Assembly: GCA_961205875.1 (NCBI GenBank)
Contig: OY540809.1
Location: 24,812,267-24,876,266, forward strand
Source: Sialis fuliginosa
Taxonomy: Eukaryota; Arthropoda; Insecta; Megaloptera; Sialidae
DNA length: 64,000 nucleotides
Direction of reading: 5' to 3'
The number at the start of each line of letters is the position of its first letter. Position 1 is the first letter of the stretch. The position numbers were made by a program, and so were the translations under genes. Positions 45,682-57,264 of the stretch are shown here, in pieces. Under the pieces are notes generated by a model. It did not search any database and was not told where the DNA came from. It was given only the letters and a program-made list of their open reading frames with translations.

Positions 45682-46796
45682 TTTAGGTTTTTTCCGGTCT
45701 TGGAAATTTTTTTCTAATCAATTTCTTTTTTTTGAAGTACTCGTACAACTACGTCTTCCCCGGTAATATTAGGGAATAAGCTCGGAAACAAGAATGTAAC
45801 GAAAATAAGTACAATTTGAAAGATTATATCTCTGGAACTAATAACACTTAATTATTGCTCTATGATTATAATCTTCGAGCAATAATTAAAAAGCCAATAG
45901 ATAGCTTATATAATCAATTTTATAATATAAAGACTTTTAACCCCAAATCCCTAAACTTTTAAATGTATCAGCATAAAAAATGTAAATCTAATTTTCATAG
46001 GATTTTATATACAGGGTGGGGTATTTAAAGTGTTACAGATTATTATCTCAGAACCATCACATATTAGAAAAAAATGTTTCAACCAAAAAATGTTTGGTGA
46101 ATATTAATTTTTATTTTTTATTTTAACGTGGCCTTCAAGGATATTTGAAGGTCAACATAATTTTTTTTTAATAGGAACCTATAGTTTTTATTTAGCAATC
46201 TTAAAACACGAATCTTTCATTGAAAACTTTTTTATGAACAACCTAAGCTTTCCAAGGTATCTAACAAAATAATTCGAGATATTAAACTTTCAAGATTTTT
46301 TACTCAGAAACCATAACCTTTAGAAAAAAAGTACGAGATACAAAAAATGTTTATTTTGGTCTAATAAAGCTTAAAGAATTATTTAAAAAATTAATATTTT
46401 CAGTATTTCAGTATATTGATATTCTATACTAATTACACCAAGGACCTTAAGACGGGATTGTGAGAAAAAACTTCTTAAATGAGATTTATATTAATTTATT
46501 TGTTTAATTTTTTTATGCGTGTCCGTATTTTTCCTGGCTTTCTGGGTGGAACCCGACCGTATTGTGGGCTCTGCGGACCCTATTCCTACGCCACTCTTGC
46601 TATTTTTGTAATGTTGAAATCACCACAAAAATCAAATTCTATTAAAACATAATCAGGAATACAAAGAAATAAATAAAACATTATTTATAATATATATTTA
46701 TTCATTATTAAATATTAAAGATCACAAAAAAATATTAAAAGTATTAAGTATACATTTGATCATTAGTGACATATTTGTTTTTAAATTCTGCATAAT
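45682..46796. other. Intergenic downstream of EH and SH2D4
   Basis: Contains repeat-like text (atacagggtggggtatttaa at 46011). The EH 3' end and poly(A) signal are at the right edge. No other gene. Confidence 0.5.
46697..46702 (-). terminator. Poly(A) signal of eclosion hormone gene
   Basis: AATAAA on minus (tttatt on +) about 97 nt beyond the stop codon. A second AATAAA overlaps the stop codon itself. Confidence 0.5.
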
Positions 46797-46798
46797 TT

Positions 46799-46956
46799 TT
46801 ATTCAAATTTGTTGAGGAAAGGTGCAATGGAGCCAATGTCTTCACAATCCGGGACCATCTTTCCCTTGAATTTCACACAAGCATCGGCGCAAAGTTGTCC
46901 ATCAAAATAGAGACCAAATAGTTTTTTACATTGGGCACAATTTCTTATACAAGTAC
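46799..46956 (-). CDS. Eh: EH coding exon 2 (residues 27-78, cysteine-rich hormone)
   Basis: Acceptor on minus tatattttag, then G-GTACTTGTATAAG; stop TAA at 46799-46801. It contains all six structural cysteines. Confidence 0.95.
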
Positions 46957-48457
46957 CTAAAATATATAAAACACTTAATTAAAACCCATGAAGAAGAAGA
47001 AGGTTAAGTAATACAGATTTCCGTTATATTAGTCGATAAAACAGGTAACGTATACAAATGTCACACACCCATTTTTTATCAAATACATTTTTGAGATACA
47101 AAGTAGTTAACCTATGTCCTTCCTCAAAATGCAAGCTATCTCCCTGCCTTTCATCAAGATCGTAGATCAGCCGTGAAATGGTAACAAAAAGGGCTATGTG
47201 AACTTGGCAACTGACTTTGGAAATTTAATTTTTTTTATATACATTCGTTTGTACCCGTTTGTACCGCAAAAATTTTCGTTTGTACCTCAAAGGGCTAAGA
47301 GATATACTTTAAAAAAAAGGGTAGCAACCAACATTATGATATTAAAAATCTGTGAACGGCATCAGCTTCGACATTGTTTGTACTCGTTTGTACCGTAAAT
47401 ATTATTGTTTTTACAACAAAGGGCTAAATAATAAAAATTAAAAATAAGGGCGACATCCAAAAAGTTCCAAAGTGGGTATTTCTAATTTGGATTGTTTACC
47501 ATGTGCAATCGTTTGTACCTCGTGCGTGTTCGTTTGTACAACTAAGGGTTATTTTTTAAGTTAAGGGAAAAACAAAAAAAACATCCTAGACTATGTAATT
47601 TTCGGAATATTTTAAATCTGTAAACGGCATTGGATCCAGCGTCGTTTGTACTCGTTTGTACCGCTAATATTTTTGTTAATACCTCAAAGGGCCAAAAGGT
47701 ACGAACGATTGCACATGATAAACAATTTATTTAATTGACCAAACATGAAATAACAATGAAATTAGATTTTCATATGTCCAATCGTTTGTAACTTTCGGCC
47801 CTTTGAGGACAAACAAAAATATTTTCAGAAAAAACGAGTACAAACGATGTCGAAGCTGATGCCGTTCACAGATTTTTAATATCATAATGTTGGTTGTTTG
47901 AGGTACAAACGAAAATTTTTGCGGTACAAACGGATACAAACGAGGTACAAACGAATGCATATAAAAAAAATTTTTATTTCCAAAGTCAGTTGCCAAGTTC
48001 ACATAGCCAACAAACAGACATACAAATACGCTTTAGCATTTATAATATTAATATGGATATAAAAATCTTTGTATTTAAAAAAAATGTTCCTGTCAAATAA
48101 GTATATATTTTATATCGTAATAAAATTGGGGACAAACTTTTAAATTAAATTAAATTTAAATATCTCTATAATATACGAGCAAATATGGGGCCTAGAATGA
48201 TTATTTATGGCCCCTCTGGGTAATGTATAAATCATTAAAATATAATTAAATGTGTCATTTCATTAATACAAAAAAAAACACAATAAAAAATCTATGAATT
48301 AAGAAATTACTTATAGATTCGTTATTAATCCACATATTTGTTTATTTATTTGGTTAAGTCGCTTATGAAAATACTTACCAACATCATTAGCTTCACAACT
48401 TAAAGTCATTATGACAGCAATTATCAATATGGAAACTAACAATTTATAATTAGCCAT
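46799..48457 (-). CDS. Eh: Eclosion hormone precursor
   Basis: Neuropeptide that triggers ecdysis behaviour and, in known insects, acts with ecdysis-triggering hormone on neurons and Inka cells. The joined coding exons (48379-48457 and 46799-46956) encode 78 residues. Residues 1-23 (MANYKLLVSILIIAVIMTLS then CEA) are a hydrophobic signal peptide, with probable cleavage before NDVG. The mature part has six cysteines at 29, 33, 36, 49, 53 and 64, with the family spacing C-x3-C-x2-C-x12-C-x3-C-x10-C. Diagnostic blocks are CIRNCAQCKK, LCADACVKFKGK and PDCEDIGSIAPFLNKF. Six cysteines form three disulfides in characterised EH. The mature N-terminus is short (five residues before the first Cys). Intron phase 1 splits the Gly codon. 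A 5' untranslated exon and TATA box lie upstream. It is secreted. Identification is very secure. Confidence 0.95.
46991..48058 (+). repeat. Non-LTR retroposon tail in EH intron, split by a later insertion
   Basis: 46991-47188 holds ttaagtaatacagatttccg, cctatgtccttcctcaaaat, gtgaaatggtaacaaa. 48010-48058 resumes aacaaacagacatac and gcatttataatattaatatg. Together they equal the family tail seen at 585-630. Confidence 0.8.
47189..48009. mobile_element. Inverted-repeat element, about 820 bp, with many CGTTTGTAC words
   Basis: gggctatgtgaacttggcaa at the left is mirrored by ttgccaagttcacatagcc at the right; arms about 200 bp, including gtgaacggcatcagcttcga. Flanks AACAAAAA and AACAAACA suggest an 8-bp, one-mismatch target duplication. 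About 15 copies of TTTGTAC(C) in both orientations occur inside. There is no transposase. Open frames in both arms are mirror images and chance. Confidence 0.75.
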
Positions 48458-48461
48458 TATC
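48379..48461 (-). CDS. Eh: EH coding exon 1 (signal peptide)
   Basis: Coding part 48379-48457 starts at ATG 48457-48455, four bases after an acceptor (cctttcag/gata). Donor g/gtaagtat, phase 1. Encodes the signal peptide and NDV. Confidence 0.92.
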
Positions 48462-48638
48462 CTGAAAGGAAAATAAATATTTTATATCTTATTCTAATCG
48501 TCTTTTTAATTTTCTTACCCAACGTTTTATGTTATTTTGAAGATATTAACAATGAAACTTTGGTTAAGATTTTAAAAAGATTGGATTTAATAATAATGTA
48601 GGTAACAAAAAATATAAGAAAACTTATTGATAACTTAC

Positions 48639-48685
48639 CCTTTGTTGTATTTTCTTTTGTACAAAGCTCAGAAAATCTGTTGACT
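48639..48685 (-). other. Eh: EH 5' untranslated exon (predicted)
   Basis: From the predicted start near 48685 to the donor caaag/ggtaagtt (exon end 48639). The following 177-bp intron (48462-48638) ends at the acceptor before the ATG exon. No ATG in the exon is used. Confidence 0.6.
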
Positions 48686-48717
48686 GTGGTTTTAGGAAAA
48701 TAAAACTCCTTTATATA
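48680..48717 (-). promoter_or_regulatory. EH core promoter: TATA box and initiator
   Basis: On minus, TATATAAA (48717-48710) is followed 32 bp later by CCACAGTC, placing an initiator A at 48685. Spacing, donor site and gene match one another, so this is a credible start site. Confidence 0.65.
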
Positions 48718-49633
48718 AGGAGCAATATCCATTAGTGAGTAGAGAATGCATTAGAAAATTACCGGTCCATATTGATATTTAGTTAAGAGAGGATATGAAA
48801 TAATCAAAATAAAAGCACTTCAAAAAATACAGGCTGTAATAGATAGACAAATTATATTTTGTTGTATTTTTATATAAATGCGTGTATAGATGCAACAGGG
48901 TTTTTTTGCACCTAATAAGTAGGGATGAACTGGAACTGGAATTTTCAATTCCGGTCGGAACAGGACTCACCGGAATTCACAAAAAAATATATTTTAATTA
49001 ATAATAATAAAAACAATAAAATTAAATCAATATATGTATGCTTTCTACATAGATTATTATCTTAAATTAATATATCATTATTTTATATGGTATTTCTTAA
49101 ATAGTAGAGGCATTGAGTCCTACATTATATTATAAAAACTATTATTTTTTACAAATCTTGTAAATCTTGTAATTGTAATAATCAATTGTAAATTTTCGAA
49201 AATCTTTGATATACAGGTGGAGTCATATCAGGTGGAACAAACTTGAACAGTTTATTAAGAAAAAAATTTAAAGCAAAAAAGTTCATCCTTAATATATATC
49301 TAGTTTTTTTTGTTCTTAATTTTTTTCCTAAAATAATCTAATAGAATTCTCCATGTGGCCGTCCGCCGCCCCTTCTGAACTGGCACCCTGAGTAGTCGCC
49401 CAACCTCCCTGTTATACATTTACAAAATAAGCAACGAATTTTAATAAATATAAAAATTTTAAACATCAACCATTCTTTTTTCCAAAGCTTATTTGATTTA
49501 AATTTAATATTTCACTCGAGTGATTGTTATAGTTTTGGCAACAAAAATATTTTAGTTTTCCATGGCAATTGTGATTTTTATTCAATAATGTCTTGTATCT
49601 TTGTTATGAGTTGTCACAAATATATATACCTAT
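48718..49633. other. EH upstream region, AT-rich
   Basis: Likely holds EH regulatory sequence. The only clear text is a fragment ggaactggaattttcaattc (48931) of a repeat and a degraded hAT-like phrase (ccctgagtagtcgcccaacc, 49388). No second gene. Confidence 0.4.
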
Positions 49634-50590
49634 ACTAGCTGCTACCCGCGACTTCGCTCGCGTGGATTTCGAAACCCTTCATATGTGACAGGGGGTAAAA
49701 TATTAAATTTATCTTATTTTTAGTTTTCTTTAATTATACAAAATCGTAAATGTGTCGGCTCCTATGCGAGATAGAGGGGTTTTTCCGCCCTAAAACCCCC
49801 ACCCCCGTGGTATTTTTCCCGCTGGATCGAATAAAACCACTTACAACCCTTCATATGTAACGGGTAAAATATTAATTACTAAAAAAAATTTAAAATTTTC
49901 CTCCCCCTTGCAATTCCTTAGGGGTTGAATTTTCGAGATATGAAATAGCCTTAATCCGTCCTTGGGATGTAAGCCATCTCACTGCCAAATTTCATCAAAA
50001 TCGGTAAAGCAGTTTAGTCGTGAACAGGTAACAAATAGACAGACTGAGAGATACACTTTCGCATTTATAATATAAGTCGCGACTCCTATGTAAGATAAGG
50101 GGTTGTTTTGTCCCCCTAATAATCCCTCTTCCGTAGTATTTTTGCCCGCCAGATCGAATGTAATCAATTACAACTCTTCATATGTGACAGGGGGTAAAAT
50201 ATTAAATTTTTCTTATTTTTAGTTTTCTTTCATTATACAAAATCGTAAATATCTCGGCTCCTATGCGAGATAGAGGGTTGTTTTGCCCCCTAAAACCTAC
50301 GCCCCCGTGGTATTTTTCCCGCCGGATCGAATAAAACCACTTACAACCCTTCATATGTATCGGGGGGTAAAATAATAATTACTAAAAAAAATTAAAAAAA
50401 TTCTACCCCCTTGCAATTTCTTAGGGGTTGAATTTTTAAGATACGAAATAGCCTATGTCCGTCCTCGGGATGCAAGCTATCTCACTGCCAAATTTCATCA
50501 AAATCGGTAAAGCGGTTTAGCCGTGAAAAGGTAACAAACATAAAACAGACAGACAAACACACTTTCGCATTTATAATATTAGTATGGATA
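49634..50590 (+). repeat. Non-LTR retroposon, two tail-to-head copies
   Basis: Copy 1 (49634-50076): actagctgctacccgcgact head, to cgcatttataatataagt. Copy 2 (50077-50590) starts inside the element at gcgactcctatg and ends gcatttataatattagtatg. Both share acaacccttcatatgt, ggatcgaataaaaccact and ccaaatttcatcaaaatcgg. Non-coding. Confidence 0.8.
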
Positions 50591-53500
50591 TCGTAAAATG
50601 TCCAAATATTACTTTACTTAATATTTTATTAACTAATTAAAATTTGAACAATAAAACTTAAATTTTTCGAAAAATTGTTCATTCGAAGAATTTTGATTCA
50701 AAAAATTGTGATTCGAAAAATTGTGTTTCGAAAAATTTACACCAAACCTAATAATTAATTTCGATATTTTACCTTTCATAGAAGTGAAATGTTTCTTCAT
50801 ATTTAAATTTTCAATCAATATAGGCATTTCAAAATATTTATTGTTAATATGTGTCAAAAATCATTTAATTGTTCGACAAAATATTTTAAAGAGACATAAT
50901 CATAGTAACCTAAATTAATAAAATAAAATATTGAAACCGTAAATTATAAAATTCCGTATTCCATGGCTAGGTACTATGTTTTTATATACCTAAATTATAA
51001 CATACCTGGTTAAATTATTTCTATATCGTCCCCTCCAAGGCAAAGTATCGTAAGATACACTTTTTGCGAAATTGAGTTATCGATTCTAAAAATCTCATAT
51101 ATAAGCGACAAAATTCTCTTTTCCGCTAAAAAATCTGTTAAAACTTTTATCGTATTCCTCCAGACAATGTATTCTAAGCACCGATATCTGTTTTATGAAA
51201 TATCGTAACCAACAATAATATAGTATCGTAACCAGTGACGTAGCTAGCCCTGAGTGGATCCTGACTGGCCTATATGGTAGGTACTTTCCCGCGACGGAAT
51301 AATATAGTGCTGTGACGGAGTGCTTTCTTATTTATTCATTAGAGCTGGGCTTTTATCAATTTTAATTTTATTAATTTTAAGATATTTTAGAAAAATCGTA
51401 CCTGTTAAAACTTTATTGCACAAACTAAATATGGTTTCTCTATGAGGTTTTTTCAATATATTTTTTACCCTCAATAACTCAATTTGGTTGATATTGAAGT
51501 ATGATGTAGAACAGTGCTTCCTAAACTTTTCCTACGACAGAACACTTCACAAATCCTGAAATTTTAATGGAACGTCTTGGTTATTTTGTAAGTAATATAT
51601 AAAATAAGGAAAAAAGTAAATTTAAATCAGTCAAGCATGTTTGAACTTCTCGCAGCATTTAAAAACATTGAATATTAACTTTGATATTTTTTACGCTTAA
51701 ACTGATAAGACATACGTTATATATCGTAGTACAGGTATTCCTCGACTTACAACCGAGATAGGTTTCTAAACATCGATCGTAAATAGAATAAGTTGTAAGT
51801 TAACACGTACAATATGTACATATTTTTGCTTTGGACGTTTTCCTTGATGTGAAGCGAATCGCATTTTCTATACATAACAAACAGTTGCGGGTTCCCAAAA
51901 ATATCTACATAAATAATAATAAATTACATTTTTGGGAAATTCCCGGAATTGTTTGTTTCATTTATGTAATATGTGCATGTAAGAAAGAGACAAAGACAAT
52001 TATAAGTCGAGGATTACCTGTATATTTGTTTACGATGCGTTTTCAACTCTTGTCGTATGAAAATATATTGCATACTAAATACATATTATGACATTTGTTT
52101 CTGATATGACAACGACAAAAAATTATTTTATGACTTCTGGTACATGTATTGTATTACATCATGTACTTACATGATTTGAACATTTTATGAATATTAAAAA
52201 TAATTTCATTTTTGGTTTTTCTGCTCGTGTCTTTCAAAAATTCATCAATGTGTCTATATAAATACATTATTAGCTCTTGTAGATACTCGTACACCCTTTG
52301 TACAATTAATTAATTAATTACAATCAAATATAGGTCTTGTCAATTGAATGAAGCTTTCGTAACAATTTGCAATAAATCAACATCTTGTTTTAATTTTGTA
52401 AATGTACATTTTAGGTTAGTACATTGGGTAAAGATGACAGATATACAGTTTCAAACAACAATTAAAATAATATCATTTAAAATTACAATGTTAATTTGAA
52501 ATTATATAAATTCTTCTGATATTTATGATTACAAATAAATATAATAAAATACCTATACCTATGAAAGTAAAAATATTGATAATTCAATGACTTAAGATTT
52601 AAAAAATGTCATTATATACCTACTTAATTTTTATTTGTACCGGGAACACATATCTATCGCCGAATGTTGGTCGAATTGTGTCCGAATGCTGTAATTATTT
52701 GTCTTCAATTTTTTTGTCAAATTTATTTATGAAAATTAAATTATTTATTACATTAGAGTTGTGCATATTTTTTCGTTCGTTATGCTCTTTATATTTCTTT
52801 TTTGTTATATTTTATTGTTCACTTCAAAATTTTAAATGGCCACTGACATTTAAAATTTTTAAAAATAATCAATAAAATATAATGTATCCATAGTTACGAC
52901 ATTTGCAATTAATTTAGTAAATGCTTAAAGCGCATTATATGTAAACGTATTTTGTTTATTTTCTCCTCTTTAACATATCTTTTTCAAAAATCAGACACGG
53001 GTTCATGGTTGCCAATTAACCAAAGTATTTGAAAAAAATTAAAAAAATCTAATATCGGTTTTCGTTTTGATACTTTTTTACATCAAAACTTTTTTTTTCC
53101 TTTTTTTTTCATTTTTTTTAAATCTGAAATTTGAACCTTACATTATATCGCCCAAGGAATATAGAAAAAATTATAAAAAAATTCTAACATTTTTTTTGAA
53201 AAATTGGGGGCCCCTTGTCACCCCATTTATGAACTTTTTCAAAAAAGGCCCACTAGTTGTTATTTTTTACCCCCAAGGAATATATATACCAAATTTCAAG
53301 GTTCTCCGATGAGTGGAAATGGTCTAAAAAATGATTATCAGTCAGGGCACTTCGTTATATATAGTAGATATAGGATAATTTATAGGATAAACCGTTTACG
53401 GGAAATATCGATGTAAAAGAAAACATGCAGAATTTTACTTAATACGGATGCTTCAAATTACAAAAAATAAATTTGATATTCTTGTTCTATGATTAAAGGT

Positions 53501-53639
53501 AAAAAAAAGTTAATGTAAATATAACTCCTAACATGTGTCTTCTTATTGTTAGACCTATTATTGATGCGATACTTAAAATAGTTATTTGTTGATAAGGATG
53601 AATTTTTGAAGGTACATTTATATTAACTTTTTGTCTTAT
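50591..53639. other. Intergenic, nothing recognised
   Basis: AT-rich. 51500-51600 has hAT-like text (agtgcttcctaaactttt). The hydrophobic frame at 52606-52875 and that at 51831-52091 show no family resemblance and AT-driven composition, so I do not call them. Confidence 0.45.
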
Positions 53640-54250
53640 TTTTAATCATCACAAATTGAACAATTTAAATAAAAACCGATAAAATGTTCAGATAAATTAC
53701 CTGCCATTGGTTAACCATTTAATTTTGATTCAATTTTAGTTAAAAAAATATTAGTTTGAAATTTTTCTGATTATTTTTTTGTATATTTTCAATTTTTTGA
53801 CAATTTCAATCTAAATCTAAATTTATACGATTTTTAAAAGCAAATTGAGATAAATCTTCGTAATGGAATATTTTACAACAAACGTTGCAGACCATATTAT
53901 AGGAAATTGAATGCTCTACAAAAAAGATTCTATAAAATTTTCACGTGAAAAAATAAATATTTTGGGATGTCACCTCTCCCTTTTACACACGATTTTGATG
54001 ATTTTGAAATGAGACCGTCCTCAAGTCAGACCTAACCATTCAACCAAGTTTCAATAATATCAGTTCAGTGGTTCATGAGGGGGGACAGACAGACAGACAC
54101 ACACACAGAAAGATAGACACGAAACGAAAAGTGTTTGTCTTGACCTGAAACGGAAAAATCAATTTAAAATTTTTAAATCGGAGAACAATTTTTTGTCTCA
54201 TTTTAAAAAAACCATCAAATACGATCGATATTGCGAGGAAGCAAAAATAG
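53640..54250 (+). repeat. Dispersed repeat family R1, most complete forward copy
   Basis: Runs gacaatttcaatctaaatc, aaattgagataaatcttcgt, ttttgggatgtcacctctcc, ccaagtttcaataatatcag, ggggggacagacagacag, agtgtttgtcttgacctgaa, gatattgcgaggaagc. It serves as the reference for the three other copies. Confidence 0.75.
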
Positions 54251-55134
54251 TGTCAAATTTATACAATTTATATTTTCGTACAATGAAGTTTTTTTTTGTT
54301 AAATTTTCTATTTAAATTAAATAAATAAATCTTTTTACACGATTTTTTTAAACGGTGATAGGCTGTACGTATCTACCGTGCAAAATCTGAATTGGGTGTA
54401 TTTGAATTAACAAATTGGCAATAACATAATAACATCACTCGGTATAATACATAGGCACGGAATTTTATTTTACCCATTAGTGATTTTTATAACCAGTGAT
54501 TTTTACACTCATGGAAAAAAATCAAAGAACCACTTTTTTTTTTTAATTTAAGTTATTGGCCATCGGGCGTAGCCCCTCAGCCAGACTTGAAGAACCACTT
54601 AATTTTATCGAAAAAATTAAGTAATTCTTCAATGTTTTCCATGAGTAATATTTTAATTTTTTCCACATATTTAATTACTATTTTGAATAATATTTTAATA
54701 ATTTTTACTATCAATAGATAATTACTTCAATGTATACATATATAATTAATGTAACCTTTTCATGAATGAAGTTTGTTACATTTTATGTAGGAGGGTAAAA
54801 TAATTTATTTTTATTAATTATTATTTAAAACAATTTGAAAACAACATAATAATAAAAAAATAATATATTTTAAGATAACTATACATACCTATGTACTATA
54901 AATTATTTTTAATAAATGAAGTTTTGATAAAAATATCAATTAATGTGGATTATTAATAAATTATAGGAACAGCATAATAATATATGTAGGTATTATTAGA
55001 TACGTATGTTGTAGAATATACCTATTATAGTCTATAGACAGGGCCATCTATAATAAATGTTACTCAGACATTTGCTAGAGGCAATACATTATAGCCAAGC
55101 TTATTGAATCAAATAGGATGCAATTACATATATT
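54251..55134. other. Intergenic with one small MITE
   Basis: Apart from the element at 54506-54645, AT-rich sequence without features. Confidence 0.45.
54506..54645. mobile_element. TA-flanked MITE, 140 bp
   Basis: CACTCATGGAAAAAAATCAA at the left and ttttccatgag at the right, TA on both sides. The interior has two aagaaccactt words and a hairpin (cttaatttt ... aaaattaag). Confidence 0.65.
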
Positions 55135-56083
55135 TTTACTTTCTTATATACCATGTATATGAAATATACATATAGTATAAGTATAGTGAAGCCGATTTTT
55201 TTCGAAATCCGGATTTTGATGGAATTATCCATTTTGACCTTCCCTGAATCCATTCTGACTATTTTCGCCATGATGTCTGTGTGTCTGTCTGTCGGCCTAT
55301 GTATAAGCGCTGTAACTCAAATACGATAAATCGTAGAAGGGTGAAATTTTATATTAAAGATTAATTTTTGTCTGGGAAGAAAACGTCCTATTTTTGAAAA
55401 CGATCATTCAACCGGATACGGATGTTTACATACGTCGATTTTTGAATTTTTCGAATTACTCTGAAACAGTGCGAAATAGAGAAAAATGGTCAAGTTAAAA
55501 ATTGTAGGTAATATCCTTATCTATAATTTATGTTCTATTCATTTTTTCGTAAAAACAAATTTTTGAAAAAAATGTTTTATTATAATTCAAATGGTTCATA
55601 ATAGAGGAGAAATATCTGCCATGAGTGTCATGGGACTTTCTTATATGTATTACAGAAATTAAACAGTGTGTGTGTTTGCCATAGGTACCATGGAACTTTC
55701 TTATACGTAATACTGAGAGTGAACAGTGTAAGGTGAATCTAAATAATTACATAAAAAAATTCTTTCTGGCTAAATCATAAATGTTGGAAACAATGTATGG
55801 GGAATAAATTATAGATAATAACATACTCGACATTTTTTATCTAAACATTTTTTCTTATTTCAAAAATAATTCAAAAATTTACAAGAGTAAACATCCGTTT
55901 TCAGTTAATACGTTAAAAAAATCACTTGCTATATAATGGAGAGAATAATATTACCTATATTATTCATTTTATTCTATCTTGTTAGTTTGTCAGAAATGTT
56001 TTAATAAAATAAGAATCACGGATACTATTCATTGTTAGGATTACGTATAAGAAAGTCCCGTGGTTCCCAAGGCAGATATTTTT
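55135..56083 (+). repeat. Dispersed repeat family R2, copy 2
   Basis: Collinear with 23155-24008, about 90 bp longer, with an extra segment near 55370-55430 (ctgggaagaaaacgtcctat). Non-coding. Confidence 0.75.
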
Positions 56084-57162
56084 TAAGTAAAAAACTATAA
56101 CAGTGATGTATATAAGTCGTTGCGCTCTCGGCGAAAATTTAAAAAAGCACTTGGTGTACTTAATTGAATACCTTTTTTTTCGCTTTTCAGTGAACTTTTT
56201 TTTTAGTTCTCATATCACTTTTTAATCCCCATAAAGTCCTTGTAGCCCATTTTGCCACCTGAACAGGACTTTGCGCTCACGGCTAAACCGATCTTCATGA
56301 AATTTGGCAGGGAGATAGCTCGCATCCTATAGCATACATACCTTGGTTTTCACTAACCTAAATTCCACACGAACGAAGTCGCGGGTTTTATATATAACTA
56401 GCTGTTGCTAGTTATATATAAAACTATATTAAAATGGTACTTCCCTCACTTTTAATTTTGCAATTTATTAATAATGTGTTCATTTTCTGCAAGATATCAT
56501 TTAATGTCTTACAAATTGATCAAAATCACAAAATTTTGTATGCCATTTTATATTCCAAATTTTAAATAAAAAAATTAAGAGGGTATTACAGCTTGCCAGT
56601 AAATTTAATTTAAAAACGGACACAAGATTATACTTAACGACTAAGAGTAGGGCACTGATGCACCTTTGTACTGAATACTCCAAAATTAACAAATCAGTGA
56701 AAAAAAAAAAATTTCGATTTGAAAAATGTGCCTAAACAAAAATTGAGTTAGGTGTTAAAAAATAAAATAAAACATAAATCAAAGACCTCATTTATTTTTT
56801 CATATTAACAAAATCAATACATATTTTCCATCATTTCATAAATAAAAATGTTTTTACAATAATAAATAAACAATTATTTACTAATCATCTTAAATTCATT
56901 CAAAAATATTATAATGAAAAAAGATGCTCTTTGAATCAAGAGAATACATCCAGAGCTGGATTTACGTATACGCTAATAAAAAAGGCCTACAAATATAAGG
57001 GGCCCTCAAAGTAAAAAATAATTTAAAATTATTTTCCTCTCCATGAAATATTTATCTAGGAAATGAAAAATTTATTTAGAAGGGCCAATTTTGCTGTACT
57101 TTAGGGCCCTATAATAGTTGAATCCTGTTCTGAATTAATTAACTAATTTAATAAATATTCCA
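56084..57162. other. Intergenic / downstream of EMC10
   Basis: Contains a retroposon tail fragment (ggctaaaccgatcttcatga at 56280), the perfect hairpin 56385-56424 and AT-rich DNA. Possible EMC10 poly(A) signals (tttatt on +) lie at 57071-57076 and 56791-56796. Confidence 0.5.
56385..56424. repeat. Perfect 18-bp hairpin with 4-nt loop
   Basis: GTTTTATATATAACTAGC, loop tgtt, then the exact inverse. It joins a retroposon head-like actagctgtt to its mirror, so it probably marks a head-to-head junction. Confidence 0.8.
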
Positions 57163-57264
57163 CTAAGATCTTGCGGCAACTCCGCCCCCAGCTCCAGCTG
57201 CGACTTCAGGGTTTGCAGCAGATGATATGAGCATGAAGATAACTACTGGAACGATATACATCCA
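57163..57264 (-). CDS. EMC10: EMC10 exon 6 (transmembrane segment, stop)
   Basis: Acceptor on minus gttttttttcag, then WMYIVPVVIFMLISSAAN, the tail EVAAGAGGGVAARS, and TAG at 57163-57165. Confidence 0.93.
   Translation of the reverse strand, partial: WMYIVPVVIFMLISSAANPEVAAGAGGGVAARS

Larger units (their letters stand above)
46957..48378 (-). other. EH intron 2, filled with repeats
   Basis: 1,422 bp. It holds a retroposon tail (46991-48058, opposite to transcription) split by an inverted-repeat element (47189-48009). Confidence 0.85.

Noticed and set aside
52606-52875. 89-codon hydrophobic frame
   Set aside because: Rich in Phe/Leu/Ile/Tyr as expected of T-rich DNA. No start context, splice sites or family features.
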